Shown: positions 40,720 through 49,486, counted from the first letter of the stretch. The stretch: 64,000 nt of DNA from Streptomyces monomycini (GCF_022271435.1 NZ_JAFIQY010000020.1:78997-142996), one strand, 5' to 3'. Numbers and translations are program-made. The notes: generated by a model not told the origin, from the sequence alone.

Positions 40720-41130
40720 TCAGTCCTCCAGCGCCTCCCGCACCCGGCGCGACACGGTGAACGTGTACAGGTCCAGCACCCCGGGCGGCTCCGCGACGCC
40801 GGGGCCGCCGGCCTTGATCCAGGCGGCGACGTCGTCCAGCGCCCCGTCGTCGTTGACCAGGCCCAGCCACACCGGGCGTCCGCCCGCGGCCCGGCCCGCG
40901 CGCGACGGCTGGACCACGACGACGTTGGCCTGGTCGCACACGTCCAGGCAGTCCGAGGCGCGGACCTCGGCCGCGCCCGCCAGCGCGGCCCGCAGCCGGG
41001 GTATCTGCGCCGCGTGGTCCACGCCCGGGACCTTGCGCGGATCACCGCAGCAGCAGCCGCGGCAGACGGTGACGCGGCACGGGGTCTCGGCGGGCGCGCG
41101 GCCGGAACGCTTATTGATCATTCGGCCCAT
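40720..41130 (-). CDS. 2Fe-2S thioredoxin-like ferredoxin protein
   Basis: A 136-residue protein with VTVCRGCCCGDPRKV near residue 22 and DCLDVCDQANVVVVQPS near 62. Spacing of the cysteines fits the thioredoxin-like [2Fe-2S] ferredoxin fold. ATG 41130 (MGRMINKRSG) or 41121 (MINKRSG) may be the start. It is divergent from a P450 gene with only 25 bp between the two starts. Proteins of this kind are seldom P450 redox partners, so the pairing may be by chance. Confidence 0.78.
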   Translation of the reverse strand: MGRMINKRSGRAPAETPCRVTVCRGCCCGDPRKVPGVDHAAQIPRLRAALAGAAEVRASDCLDVCDQANVVVVQPSRAGRAAGGRPVWLGLVNDDGALDDVAAWIKAGGPGVAEPPGVLDLYTFTVSRRVREALED

Positions 41131-41155
41131 GCTACGCGGGGTAGGTATCGCCCCC

Positions 41156-42535
41156 ATGACCTCCACGACGCACGCCGCCCCGCTCATACCGGGCCCCAAG
41201 GGAGTCCCGTTCCTGGGCTCGATGTTCGACCTGCGGCGGTCCACCCTCGACACGTTCACGCGCGCCCGGCGCGACCACGGCGACATCGTCCGTTTCGTGG
41301 CCGGACCGCCCGGCCTGCGCAGCGTCTTCCACGCGGTCTTCTCGCCCGAGGGCAGCCAGCGGGTCCTGGCGTCCGAGGCCGCGAACTTCCGCAAGGACCA
41401 CCCGTTCTACGAAGAGGTCCGGCAGTCCTTCGGCAACGGCCTGCTGACCAGTCAGGACGCCGACTACCTGCGCCAACGCCGCATCGTGCAGCCGCTGTTC
41501 ACCAAGCGCCGGGTGGACGGGTACGCGGGAGCCGTGGCGTCCGAGGCGCAGGCCGTCGCCGACCGCTGGCGCAGCGCGCCCGGCGGCGCCGTCGACCTGG
41601 TGGGCGAGATGAACCGGCTCGCGCTGCGCACCGTCTCCCGCATCCTGTTCGGTACGGACGTGGAGGCCGCGGTCGCCACCGTGCACCGCTGCTTCCCGGT
41701 GATCAACAAGTATGTGGTGCGGCGCGGCTTCGCGCCCCGCAACCTGCCGCGCCACTGGCCCACCCCCGCCAACCGGAAGGCCGCCGCCGCGACGGCCGAG
41801 CTGAACGCGGTCTGCGACCGGATCGCCGCCGGCCGGCGGGCCGCCGGGGCGCCCGGGGACGGCGCGGGCGCGGACCTTCTCTCGCTCCTCACCCGCGCGG
41901 GCACCGCGGAGGACGGCGGCCTGGACGCCACCGAGATTCGCGAGCAGGTCCTGGTCTTCCTGCTGGCCGGGCACGAGACGACCGCGACCTCGCTGGCCTT
42001 CACCCTCCACCTGCTCGCCCGGCACCCCGCGGAACAGGCCCTCGTACGGGAGGAGATCGACGCCGTACTGGCGGGGCGCGACCCGGAGGCCGCCGACCTG
42101 GACCGGCTGCCGCGGCTGACCATGGCCCTCAAGGAGGCGATGCGGCTGTATCCGGCGGCGCCGGTGGTCAGCCGGCGCGGTGTCGCGGCCACCGAGATCG
42201 ACGGGTACCGCATCCCGGACGGCGCCGACGTGATCGTCTCGCCCTGGGTGACCCACCGGCACCCGGATCTGTGGGAGGACCCGGAACGCTTCGATCCGCT
42301 GCGCTTCACACCCGAGCGCGAGGCGGCGCGCCACCGCTACGCGTGGTTCCCCTTCGGCGGCGGCCCGCGGGCCTGCATCGGACAGCACTTCTCGATGCTG
42401 GAGTCCGTGCTGGCGGCGGCGGTCCTGCTGCGGTCGTACGAGCTGACGGCGGTGGACCGGGACGTGCCGCTCACCGCGGGGATCACCTTGCAGGCGACCG
42501 GCCCGGCGCGGGTGCGACTGCGCGCGCTGGGGTGA
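41156..42535 (+). CDS. Cytochrome P450
   Basis: A 459-residue P450. Key motifs: the I-helix AGHETTATSLAF near 277, the K-helix LKEAMRLYPAAPVVSR (ExxR), and the heme loop WFPFGGGPRACIGQHFSMLE with the cysteine ligand near 407. The N-terminus IPGPKGVPFLGSMFDLRR is the Pro-rich hinge, and no membrane anchor precedes it, so the enzyme is soluble. The length (about 50 longer than typical bacterial CYPs) and motifs are closer to terpene or fatty-acid hydroxylases such as pentalenene oxygenase. Substrate unknown. Redox partners are not next to it, except possibly the divergent ferredoxin-like gene. Confidence 0.92.
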   Translation: MTSTTHAAPLIPGPKGVPFLGSMFDLRRSTLDTFTRARRDHGDIVRFVAGPPGLRSVFHAVFSPEGSQRVLASEAANFRKDHPFYEEVRQSFGNGLLTSQDADYLRQRRIVQPLFTKRRVDGYAGAVASEAQAVADRWRSAPGGAVDLVGEMNRLALRTVSRILFGTDVEAAVATVHRCFPVINKYVVRRGFAPRNLPRHWPTPANRKAAAATAELNAVCDRIAAGRRAAGAPGDGAGADLLSLLTRAGTAEDGGLDATEIREQVLVFLLAGHETTATSLAFTLHLLARHPAEQALVREEIDAVLAGRDPEAADLDRLPRLTMALKEAMRLYPAAPVVSRRGVAATEIDGYRIPDGADVIVSPWVTHRHPDLWEDPERFDPLRFTPEREAARHRYAWFPFGGGPRACIGQHFSMLESVLAAAVLLRSYELTAVDRDVPLTAGITLQATGPARVRLRALG

Positions 42536-42740
42536 CGGGCGGGGGAGGGGCGACCGTACGGGCCGCGGCGGGGGCGGACGTCCGGTCCGGGCCAGGAAGG
42601 CACGTACGTACGGCCGGGAAGGGCGTGGGCCGGGCACGCGCGGCGGTGTGAGCGCGCCGCGCCGCCGGACGCGACGAAAATCGCGTTGCCGTCCCGGCGG
42701 CGCCCCTCGTACCGTTCTTCCCGTTCCCCTCCCCATTGCC
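42536..42740. other. Gap between P450 and ABC-F leader
   Basis: About 205 bp with no credible gene. gttgccgtcccgg near 42690 and the lower-GC gacgaaaatcgcgttgcc suggest the ABC-F promoter lies near 42670-42710; no exact elements could be fixed. Confidence 0.4.
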
Positions 42741-42986
42741 GCCGACAGGAGAAGGCCGTTGCTCGTCTGAGGTCCTGAGACACCGCGCCCACGGCGCGAG
42801 GTGCGACAGCGCGCGCAGAGCGCGCCGGCACCCGCCGTGCGCCCCTGTCCGCGACCTCGGCGATCCGTGTCACCGGCCCGCCCTCTCCGCCCCGGCGCAC
42901 CGCTCGGTGCCCCCGGCTCTCGTGGACCTTCCCGTGGTGTCTCCCGCGCCGTCCCCGTACCTTCGCCGCGCACCGAGGAGACCCGT
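42741..42986 (+). ncRNA. Long structured 5' leader of ABC-F gene (putative attenuator)
   Basis: Between a strong ribosome-binding site at 42747-42755 and the ABC-F start lies a 217-nt leader with a tripeptide reading frame and stable stems. One stem is CGCGCC-caC-GGCGCG type (42783-42797). Another is the GCGCGC-aga-GCGCGC pair near 42809-42825. A larger arm joins GAGGTGCGACAG to the CTGTCCGCGACCTC segment near 42845-42862. This is the architecture of antibiotic-induced ribosome-mediated attenuation known for resistance-type ABC-F genes. It is inferred from sequence only. Confidence 0.6.
42759..42770 (+). CDS. Three-codon leader peptide (MLV) uORF
   Basis: TTG CTC GTC TGA reads fMet-Leu-Val-stop, 8 bases after a near-ideal AGGAGAAGG. 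Such a short frame behind so good a ribosome-binding site, in the leader of an ABC-F gene, suggests a ribosome-stalling sensor for antibiotics at the peptidyl-transferase centre. I recall tripeptide leaders for some Streptomyces ABC-F genes but cannot verify this here. Confidence 0.6.
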   Translation: MLV

Positions 42987-44621
42987 ATGACCACCTCTTC
43001 CCCCTCGTCCGCCACTCCGGCCACCGCCGCCTCCGTCGTCTGCTCCGGCCTCGGCTTCGCCTGGCCCGACGGCACCCCCGTCCTGGAGGACTTCCACCTG
43101 ACCGTCGGTCCCGGACGCACCGGCCTGATCGGCCTGAACGGGTCCGGCAAGTCCACCCTGCTGGAGCTCTTCGCCGGCCGGCTCCAGCCGTCCGGAGGTT
43201 TCGTGAAGGTGGCCGGCGAGGTCGGCTACCTGCCGCAGAACGCCGCCCTGGACACCGGACTGCGGGTGGACGCGGCCCTCGGCATCGCCGGGACCCGCGC
43301 CGCCCTGCACGCCATCGAGAACGGGGACGCCGACGAGGCCCACTTCACCGCCGTGGGCGACGACTGGGACGTGGAAGAGCGCGCCCGCGCCACCCTCGAC
43401 CAGCTCGGCCTGCACTCCGTCGACCTCGATCGCACCATCGGCGAGGTGTCCGGCGGCGAATCGGTCCTGCTGCGGCTGGCCGCACTGCTGCTGCGCCGCC
43501 CCGACGTCCTGCTGCTGGACGAACCGACCAACAACCTCGACCTGGCCGCCCGCCAGAGGCTGTACGCCGCGGTGGCGGGGTGGCCCGGCGTCATGATCGT
43601 GGTCAGCCACGACCGGGAACTGCTCGGCCTCGTGGACCGCATCGCCGATCTGCGCGGCGGCGAAGTCCACTGGTACGGCGGCAACTTCAGCGCGTACGAG
43701 GACGCCCTCGCCGTCGAGCAGGAGGCGGCCGAACGCATGCTGCGCGTCGCCGGGGCCGACGTGGCCCGGCAGAAGCGTGAACTGGCCGACGCGCACGTCA
43801 AGCTGGCCCGCCGGGCCCGATATGCCAACAAGATGTACGCCCAGAAGCGCGAACCGAAGATCATCATGAACCAGCGCAAGGCCGCGGCCCAGGTCTCGGC
43901 CGGCAAGCACCGCATCATGCACACCGGGAAACTCGAGGAGGCCAGGGAGAGACTGGACGAGGCCGCCGAAGCGGTACGGGACGACGACATGATCCGCGTC
44001 GACCTGCCGCACACCGAAGTGCCGCCGGGACGCGCCGTACTGACCCTGCGGGGCCTGCGCGCCCGCTACGGCGCGCACGCCGACATCGAGCTGCGCGGAC
44101 CGGAACGGGTGGCGCTCACCGGCCGCAACGGCTCCGGCAAGACCACACTGCTGCGGACCCTGGCGGGCGAGATCCCGCCCGAGGAGGGCGAGGCGGAGAT
44201 CCACGTACCGCACCGCTTCCTGCCGCAGCGGCTGGACATCCTCGACGACGGGCTGACCGTCGCCGAGAACGTCGCCCGGTTCGCCCCCGACGTCACCGCC
44301 AACCGGGTACGGGCCCGCCTGGCGCGCTTCCTGTTCAAGGGCGCCCGCGCCGACCAGCGGGCCGGCACGCTCTCCGGCGGTGAACGCTTCCGCGCGGCCC
44401 TCGCCGCCCTGATGCTGGCGGAGCCCGCGCCCCAGCTGCTGATGCTCGACGAGCCGACGAACAACCTGGACATGGCCTCGGTACGCCGGCTCGTCACGGC
44501 GCTGGAGTCGTACCGGGGCGCCCTGATCGTGGTCAGCCACGACCTGGCGTTCCTCCGCGAGATCGGCATCACCCGCTGGCTCGCCCTGGACGGCGAACTG
44601 AAGGACACCGACCCGATGTGA
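42987..44621 (+). CDS. ABC-F ribosomal-protection-type ATPase
   Basis: A 544-residue protein with two ABC domains and no membrane helices. First domain: GLIGLNGSGKSTLLELFAG (Walker A), EVSGGESVLLRLAALL, DVLLLDEPTNNLDLAAR. Second: ALTGRNGSGKTTLLRTLAG, TLSGGERFRAALAALMLAE, LLMLDEPTNNLDMASVRR. The linker between (KRELADAHVKLARRARYANKMYAQKREPKI) is the basic P-site tRNA-interaction motif region. ABC-F proteins of this sort displace macrolides, lincosamides, pleuromutilins or streptogramins from the ribosome. ATG 42987 follows GAGGAG; the frame is open without stop back to 42801, but that part is leader. Likely regulated by attenuation. Confidence 0.93.
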   Translation: MTTSSPSSATPATAASVVCSGLGFAWPDGTPVLEDFHLTVGPGRTGLIGLNGSGKSTLLELFAGRLQPSGGFVKVAGEVGYLPQNAALDTGLRVDAALGIAGTRAALHAIENGDADEAHFTAVGDDWDVEERARATLDQLGLHSVDLDRTIGEVSGGESVLLRLAALLLRRPDVLLLDEPTNNLDLAARQRLYAAVAGWPGVMIVVSHDRELLGLVDRIADLRGGEVHWYGGNFSAYEDALAVEQEAAERMLRVAGADVARQKRELADAHVKLARRARYANKMYAQKREPKIIMNQRKAAAQVSAGKHRIMHTGKLEEARERLDEAAEAVRDDDMIRVDLPHTEVPPGRAVLTLRGLRARYGAHADIELRGPERVALTGRNGSGKTTLLRTLAGEIPPEEGEAEIHVPHRFLPQRLDILDDGLTVAENVARFAPDVTANRVRARLARFLFKGARADQRAGTLSGGERFRAALAALMLAEPAPQLLMLDEPTNNLDMASVRRLVTALESYRGALIVVSHDLAFLREIGITRWLALDGELKDTDPM

Positions 44622-44626
44622 GACGC

Positions 44627-44666
44627 CACGGGCGGCGCGCGGCACCACCGTCGCGCGCCGCCCGTG
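44627..44666. terminator. Bidirectional terminator, 15-bp stem
   Basis: CACGGGCGGCGCGCG pairs perfectly with CGCGCGCCGCCCGTG across a 10-nt loop. It lies between the convergent ABC-F and HAD hydrolase genes. Confidence 0.85.
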
Positions 44667-44693
44667 CCCGTACGCCCTTCCCCGGCGCGCCGC

Positions 44694-45413
44694 TCAGAAG
44701 TGCCGCAGCAGCTCGGTGAACGTCTCCAGGTGGAGCACCTGTTCGTCGGACGGGTCGAGTACGCCGTGCTCCAGCACCCAGGTGTGGTCGTTCGGGATGA
44801 ACACCGCGTTCAGACCCGCCTGCCGGGCCGGCAGGATGTCCGACTTGGGGGAGTTGCCGATCATCCAGGTGTCCGCCGGCGTCAGCACGCACGTCCGGAC
44901 CAGCTCCTCGTACGTGCCGGTGTTCTTCTCCGGCACGATGTGCACCCCGCGGAAGTGGTGCTCCAGCCGGGACGCCGTCACCTTCGCGCGCTGCTCCTCC
45001 GCGTCCCCCTTCGTCAGCATCAGTAGCTCGTGCCGCCCGGCCAGCTCCGCCAGGGTCTCGGCCACCCCGGGGATCAGCTCCACCTCGTCCGCCTCGAACG
45101 CCCGCGCCCAGCCCGCGATCCGCGCCAGCTCCGCCTCACTGGCGTCCCGCAGCCGTACCCGCCGCACACATTCGCCGAGGCTGCGCAGGAACACCTTGCT
45201 GCCGTAACCGTGCACCACGGCGTTGGCGGCCTCGATCTCGTCCAGCAGGGCCCGTACGCCGTCCCGGCCCAGCTCCGGGTGGTCCAGCCAGGTCAGGAAC
45301 TCCTCGATGACCCGCTCGAAGATCACGTTGTTCTGCCACAACGTGTCGTCGGCGTCGAAGACCAGCACCTGCCGCGCCCGGCGCGTCCCGGGCCCGCCGT
45401 CCACTGCGCTCAC
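44694..45413 (-). CDS. HAD-family hydrolase
   Basis: A 239-residue haloacid-dehalogenase-like phosphatase. Motif I is VLVFDADDTLWQNN (nucleophile Asp-x-Asp), motif II ELLMLTKGD, and motifs III/IV run through NTGTYEEL and TWMIGNSPKSDILPA. An alpha-helical cap lies between motifs I and II. GTG 45413 was chosen for a GAGGAG 5 bp upstream; longer frames reach 45461. The DADDTLWQN signature marks a group common in Streptomyces; the phosphate substrate is unknown. Convergent with the ABC-F gene. Confidence 0.88.
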   Translation of the reverse strand: MSAVDGGPGTRRARQVLVFDADDTLWQNNVIFERVIEEFLTWLDHPELGRDGVRALLDEIEAANAVVHGYGSKVFLRSLGECVRRVRLRDASEAELARIAGWARAFEADEVELIPGVAETLAELAGRHELLMLTKGDAEEQRAKVTASRLEHHFRGVHIVPEKNTGTYEELVRTCVLTPADTWMIGNSPKSDILPARQAGLNAVFIPNDHTWVLEHGVLDPSDEQVLHLETFTELLRHF

Positions 45414-45577
45414 ACCGTCTCCTCGTTCGTACATGTCGCCGCCGTCCAGGCCGGAAGGCACCCCCGGCCCCGCGGCACCCTACTGACCGGGTACGCGCGG
45501 ACGCACCGCAATTCCGCGCGGCCCGGAACGCCCGGCCCGGCCGACGGGCGTGTGCCCTCGCCGGGGACAATGGCCGT

Positions 45578-46150
45578 ATGCCCACAGAGCCCGACGCCCC
45601 GACCGTACCCGGCGGCCCGTACGGGGCCCCCGACGCCGCGGAGTACCTGGCCGGCTGGTGGACGGTCGACCGTACGGTGCTGGACGTCCGTACCGGTACG
45701 CAGGGGACCTTCCGCGGCACGGCGCACTTCCGGCCGGAAGGCGCGGAGGGCACGGAGGGCACGGAAGACCCGGAGGCCGCGGAAGGCCCGGAGAGCACGG
45801 AAGACCCGGACGGCTCCGAGGGCGGGAGCGCGCCCGGTGTACTGCTGCACGTGGAAGAGGGCGAGCTGACCTGGAACGGCACCACCGTCCCGGCCACCCG
45901 CACCCTGCGCCTGTGCCCGCGCCCGGACGGCACCGCCGACGTCACGTTCGCCGACGGGCGGCCCTTCCACGACCTCGACCTGCGCACCGGCCACTGGACC
46001 ACCCGCCACCCCTGCGCCGCCGACCTGTACGACGGCGAGTTCACCGTCGTCTCGCCGGGGGAGTGGCACCTGCGCTGGCGGGTGGGCGGCCCGGCCAAGA
46101 CGCAGGTGCTGTGCTCGGTGTACCGGAAAAACGTTCACCCGCTGCCGTGA
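45578..46150 (+). CDS. DUF6314-family protein
   Basis: A 190-residue protein of unknown function that matches DUF6314 by its core: LAGWWTVDRTVLDVRTGTQGTF, VTFADGRPFHDLDLRTGHWTTRHPCAADLYDGEF and GEWHLRWRVGGPAKTQVL. The usual core is interrupted near residues 55-85 by an acidic repeat (EGTEGTEDPEAAEGPESTED) coded by degenerate short repeats. It looks like a beta-barrel small-molecule-binding fold. The next methyltransferase gene is 22 bp downstream, so the two may be co-transcribed. Confidence 0.8.
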   Translation: MPTEPDAPTVPGGPYGAPDAAEYLAGWWTVDRTVLDVRTGTQGTFRGTAHFRPEGAEGTEGTEDPEAAEGPESTEDPDGSEGGSAPGVLLHVEEGELTWNGTTVPATRTLRLCPRPDGTADVTFADGRPFHDLDLRTGHWTTRHPCAADLYDGEFTVVSPGEWHLRWRVGGPAKTQVLCSVYRKNVHPLP

Positions 46151-46172
46151 CGGTGGCCTACCGTCCGTCCCT

Positions 46173-46790
46173 GTGACCGAGGCTCCCAAAGACCTGGTCC
46201 GGCGCGGCTACGACGCCGTCTCGTACGCCTACCGTGCCGACGACGCCGGGGACGACACGTACGCCCCCTGGATCGCCGCCCTGCTCGACCGCCTGCCCGG
46301 CCGGGCCGACGTGCTCGACCTCGGGTGCGGGTGCGGCATCCCCGTCGCGCGGTCCCTGAGCGCCGCAGGTCATGCCGTGACCGGTGTGGACCTGAGCGAG
46401 GTGCAGGTCCGGCGGGCCCGGGACCTCGTGCCGCAGGCCACTTTCCACCGCGCCGACGCCGTCGGCCTCGACCTCCCCGACGCCTCCTTCGACGCCGTCG
46501 TCTGCCTCTACATGCTCATCCACCTGCCGCTCGACGAGCAACCGCCCCTGCTCTCCCGTATCGCCGGCTGGCTGCGGCCCAACGGCACCCTGCTCGCCGT
46601 CGCCGGTCACGGGGCCTGGACGGGCACCGAGGAGAACTGGCTCGGGGCCGGAGCCAGCAAGTGGTGGAGCCATCCCGGCGCGGACACCTACCGGGAGTGG
46701 ATCACCGCGGCCGGGCTCACCGTGGACGGCGAGGCGTTCGTGCCGGAAGGCGCCGGGGGCCATGCGCTGTTCTGGGCGCGGCGCCCGTAG
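46173..46790 (+). CDS. Class I SAM-dependent methyltransferase
   Basis: A 205-residue methyltransferase. Motif I is VLDLGCGCGIPVARSLSAAG and the adjoining acidic residue is in VTGVDLSEVQVRRAR. CLYMLIHLPLDEQPPLL (post-motif II) and WLRPNGTLLAVAGHG are typical. The acceptor is unknown. GTG 46173 is the start. It follows a DUF6314 gene and is convergent with the DegT-type gene. Confidence 0.9.
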   Translation: MTEAPKDLVRRGYDAVSYAYRADDAGDDTYAPWIAALLDRLPGRADVLDLGCGCGIPVARSLSAAGHAVTGVDLSEVQVRRARDLVPQATFHRADAVGLDLPDASFDAVVCLYMLIHLPLDEQPPLLSRIAGWLRPNGTLLAVAGHGAWTGTEENWLGAGASKWWSHPGADTYREWITAAGLTVDGEAFVPEGAGGHALFWARRP

Positions 46791-46834
46791 GGCCGGACAA
46801 GGCGAAGCCCCCGGGCATCGGTTTGGAGCGCTGC

Positions 46835-48148
46835 TTAGCGACGCCCCGCGTCCCCGCTGCCCTCACGGCCCGGCGCGGTCTCCCTGCTCTGCGGATCTAG
46901 CGCGGCCACCATCCGGTCCAGCGCGCGCTCCGGCATACCGGGCCGCAGCGGCAGGCACACGGCCTGGCGCACGAGGTGCGCCGCGGTCCGCGCGCCCTGC
47001 TGGTGGCCGGGCGGTGCCGGTACCGCGCCCAGCGAGGTCGGCCGTGCCGCGTCGAAGCCGGCGGACCGCAGGCGGGCGGTCGTCACAGCGGGGTCCGGGG
47101 TGGGCACGGCACACAGCCAGTACGTGTGGACGGGCGCGCCCGCGCCGTACACCAGCGACGGATCGGGCAGCCGCGCCACCAGCCGTCGTGCCGTCGCCGC
47201 CCGCAGGGCCACCGCCCGCGCCGTGTCCGTGGTGCGCAGCCGCCGGTCCAGCAGGGCCAGCAACGCGGCGCCCGGCCGATGCCGGATCGCGGGCATGAGA
47301 TCCGTACCGGCGAAGGCGCCCACGGTGTCCTGGAGACCGCTCGTGTGGTCGCGGTCCAGCGCTCCGGCGGCAGCCACCACCCCGGTGTAGACCGGCCGCG
47401 TCGTGAGCAGCGCCAGCAGGGCGTACTTGGCGACCCGGCGGGCCTGCGCGTCCTGTCGCTGCACCGGCCATTCCCGGTGCAGCGCGCGCATGACCGCCAG
47501 CAGACCGGGATCGCGGACCACCGCGACCGCGCCGCCCAGCGCGGTCGCGGTCTTGATCGGGCCGAAGCTGAACAGGGACACGTCCGCGCCCGGATCGCCC
47601 CGGAAGTCCGGGCCGCTGTACGCCTGGGCGCAGTCCTCGACCAGCAGCCAGCCGCGCCGCGCGGCCAACTCCGCGAGAGGCCCCAGCGGCGCCTGCGTAC
47701 CGAGGAGATGAGCGACGACGACGGCCCTCGTCCGAGGGGTGGCGGCGGCCTCCCATTGCCCGGTGCCGGGCAGCAGGGTGCTCGCGTCCAGGTCCACCGG
47801 AACCGGCACCAGGCCGTGCTCCGCCACGATCCGCCACATGTCGGGAATCGTGACGGCGGACATCAGCACCTCGCTGCCACGGGGCAGCGCGGCGGCACGC
47901 AGCGCCAGGTCCAGGGCGCTGCGCACGGACAGCGTCGCCAGGCACCGGGTGCCGCCACCTCCGGCCCCCTGCGGGCTCCCTCCCGTACCGCCGCCTCCGG
48001 CCTCGCGCGCGCTCCCGCCCGTACCGCCGTCCCCGAACCGCCGCTCCACGGTGGCCGCCCACCGCTCGGCGTCCCCGTCCCGCCCGCAGGCCGCCATCCC
48101 GTACGCGAGATCCGGCCAGCCGATGTCGAAGTCCTTCGGTGGGTACAC
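46835..48148 (-). CDS. DegT/DnrJ/EryC1-type PLP-dependent aminotransferase
   Basis: A 437-residue fold-type-I PLP enzyme. The active-site lysine is K199 in SLFSFGPIKTATALGGAVAVV, with the PLP-contacting Asp172 in LLVEDCAQAYSGPDF. VLMSAVTIPDMWRIVAEHGLVPVPVDLD matches the usual N-terminal region. Relatives make amino sugars or aminate ketones in natural products. A Gly-rich insertion (GGTGGSAREAGGGGTGGSPQ, residues 41-60) lies before the fold and is repeat-derived. GTG 48148 follows GAGGAGG. It is divergent from a methyltransferase and next to a putative acid-reduction operon. Confidence 0.85.
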   Translation of the reverse strand: MYPPKDFDIGWPDLAYGMAACGRDGDAERWAATVERRFGDGGTGGSAREAGGGGTGGSPQGAGGGGTRCLATLSVRSALDLALRAAALPRGSEVLMSAVTIPDMWRIVAEHGLVPVPVDLDASTLLPGTGQWEAAATPRTRAVVVAHLLGTQAPLGPLAELAARRGWLLVEDCAQAYSGPDFRGDPGADVSLFSFGPIKTATALGGAVAVVRDPGLLAVMRALHREWPVQRQDAQARRVAKYALLALLTTRPVYTGVVAAAGALDRDHTSGLQDTVGAFAGTDLMPAIRHRPGAALLALLDRRLRTTDTARAVALRAATARRLVARLPDPSLVYGAGAPVHTYWLCAVPTPDPAVTTARLRSAGFDAARPTSLGAVPAPPGHQQGARTAAHLVRQAVCLPLRPGMPERALDRMVAALDPQSRETAPGREGSGDAGRR

Positions 48149-48267
48149 CCCGCACCACCTCCTCCTCACCGGGGGAGACGCAGGACGCCGCCGCGCACCT
48201 GACCGGCCGGGGTCGCGGGGCCCGCTGCCGGGCATCCGGCCGCGCGCCGCCGGGTAGGGACGCCGTC

Positions 48268-49236
48268 GTGACTACTCAGGACAGCACACCTCATCGGACG
48301 AACGCGCCTCACCAGGACACCGCACCTGACCAGGACTGCGCCCCTCCTCAGGACACCGCATCTCCTCAGCACAGCGCCCCTCCCCAGCACAGTGCCCCCA
48401 CGACCGACGCCATGCTGCGGGCCAACCGGGAGAACTGGGACGCCCGTACCCCGGTGCACGTGGCCAGCGACTTCTACGGACTGGACGGTTCACGGACCGC
48501 CGACGACTGGTTCGCTCCCTTCGAATGGGACGACCTCGGACCTCTGGCGGGCCGGGACGTCCTGCACCTCCAGTGCCACCTCGGCACCGAGACGCAGGCG
48601 TTCGCCGAACGGGGCGCGGCGCACACCGTCGGCCTGGACTTCTCCGGCGCCGCGCTGGCCCAGGCGCGCCGCCTGGCGGCCCGCGGCGGACAGGACATCG
48701 AGTTCGTCCAGGCCGATGTGCACCAGGCCGCCGAAGCGCTGGGCGGCCGCCGCTTCGACGTCGTCTACACGGGCAAGGGCGCGCTCTGTTACCTGCCCGA
48801 CCTGTCCCGCTGGGCCCAGGTGGTCGCCGGGCTGCTGCGGCCGGGCGGCATGCTGTACGTGGTCGAGTTCCACCCGCTGCTCAACTCCCTGGGCCCCGCT
48901 CCCGACCCCGGCCAGGACCCCGAGGACACGCGGCTGCTGCTGGCCCACGACTACCTGGAGGGCCGGGGCGTGCACCGCAGCGACACGCCGCACACGTACA
49001 CCGACGGACCACCGGTGGAGGGCGCGACGACCAGCTACGAGTGGCGGCACGGCCTCGGTGAGACCGTCAACGCGCTCGTCGGCGCGGGGCTGACCGTCGA
49101 CCGGCTGCGGGAGACGGACCTGCTGCCCTGGAAGCGCTTCGCGACGATGGAGCAGGCGGACAACGGATGGTGGCGACTGCCCCCGCAGGAACCGCGCGTT
49201 CCGCTGCTGTTCGCGCTGCGGGCCGTCCGGTCCTGA
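48268..49236 (+). CDS. Class I SAM-dependent methyltransferase
   Basis: A 322-residue protein (start GTG 48268; the core begins at MLRANRENWDARTPVH, ATG 48412). Motif I is DVLHLQCHLGTETQAFAERG, GLDFSGAALAQARR follows, and VYTGKGALCYLPDLSRW is post-motif. The C-terminus (GTTSYEWRHGLGETV-like, here ATTSYEWRHGLGETV) is typical of a small-molecule methyltransferase common in actinomycetes. The N-terminal 45 residues are a Gln/Pro/Ser/Ala linker from an 18-bp tandem repeat. It is the first of a rightward run and may be co-regulated with the following acid-reductase genes, although 250 bp separate them. Confidence 0.88.
   Translation: MTTQDSTPHRTNAPHQDTAPDQDCAPPQDTASPQHSAPPQHSAPTTDAMLRANRENWDARTPVHVASDFYGLDGSRTADDWFAPFEWDDLGPLAGRDVLHLQCHLGTETQAFAERGAAHTVGLDFSGAALAQARRLAARGGQDIEFVQADVHQAAEALGGRRFDVVYTGKGALCYLPDLSRWAQVVAGLLRPGGMLYVVEFHPLLNSLGPAPDPGQDPEDTRLLLAHDYLEGRGVHRSDTPHTYTDGPPVEGATTSYEWRHGLGETVNALVGAGLTVDRLRETDLLPWKRFATMEQADNGWWRLPPQEPRVPLLFALRAVRS
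48307..48396. repeat. Five 18-bp tandem copies in methyltransferase N-terminus
   Basis: Units of the type cctcaccaggacaccgca repeat five times and encode six-residue blocks such as PHQDTA, PDQDCA, PPQDTA, SPQHSA and PPQHSA. Copy change keeps the frame. Confidence 0.9.
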
Positions 49237-49486
49237 GGCGTACGGCGGACCATCCGGAACCCGCGGACCGGGGCCGAGCAGGCCCCATCACCACCCCGAC
49301 CAGCAGCGGGGAAACGGTTTTGGCCAGCCCCCGTCCGCTTCAAGCCGGAATGCCCGGGGCCGCATTGCACGGAAAAACATCCCATGATCCGGTGGATCCA
49401 CCGGACGGGCCCGGCCCGGGGACACTCCCCGCACGCCGGGGCCGTCCCGCGCCCGAAGGCACCCAGCCAGCAGAGAGGTGAACCAG

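Noticed and set aside
40720..42535. Ferredoxin and P450 as a dedicated redox pair
   Set aside because: The genes are divergent, and the small protein is of the thioredoxin-like 2Fe-2S type, which does not usually serve P450s. A functional link remains unproven.
39725..42651. Long plus-strand frames preceding and covering the P450
   Set aside because: The first 430-480 residues are low-complexity shadow of the kinase and ferredoxin genes. The P450 starts at 41156 with a normal Pro-rich N-terminus.
42801..42986. N-terminal extension of the ABC-F protein from GTG 42801
   Set aside because: The frame is open, but its Arg/Pro-rich translation and position in a structured leader suggest untranslated RNA. 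GAGGAG before ATG 42987 decides the start.
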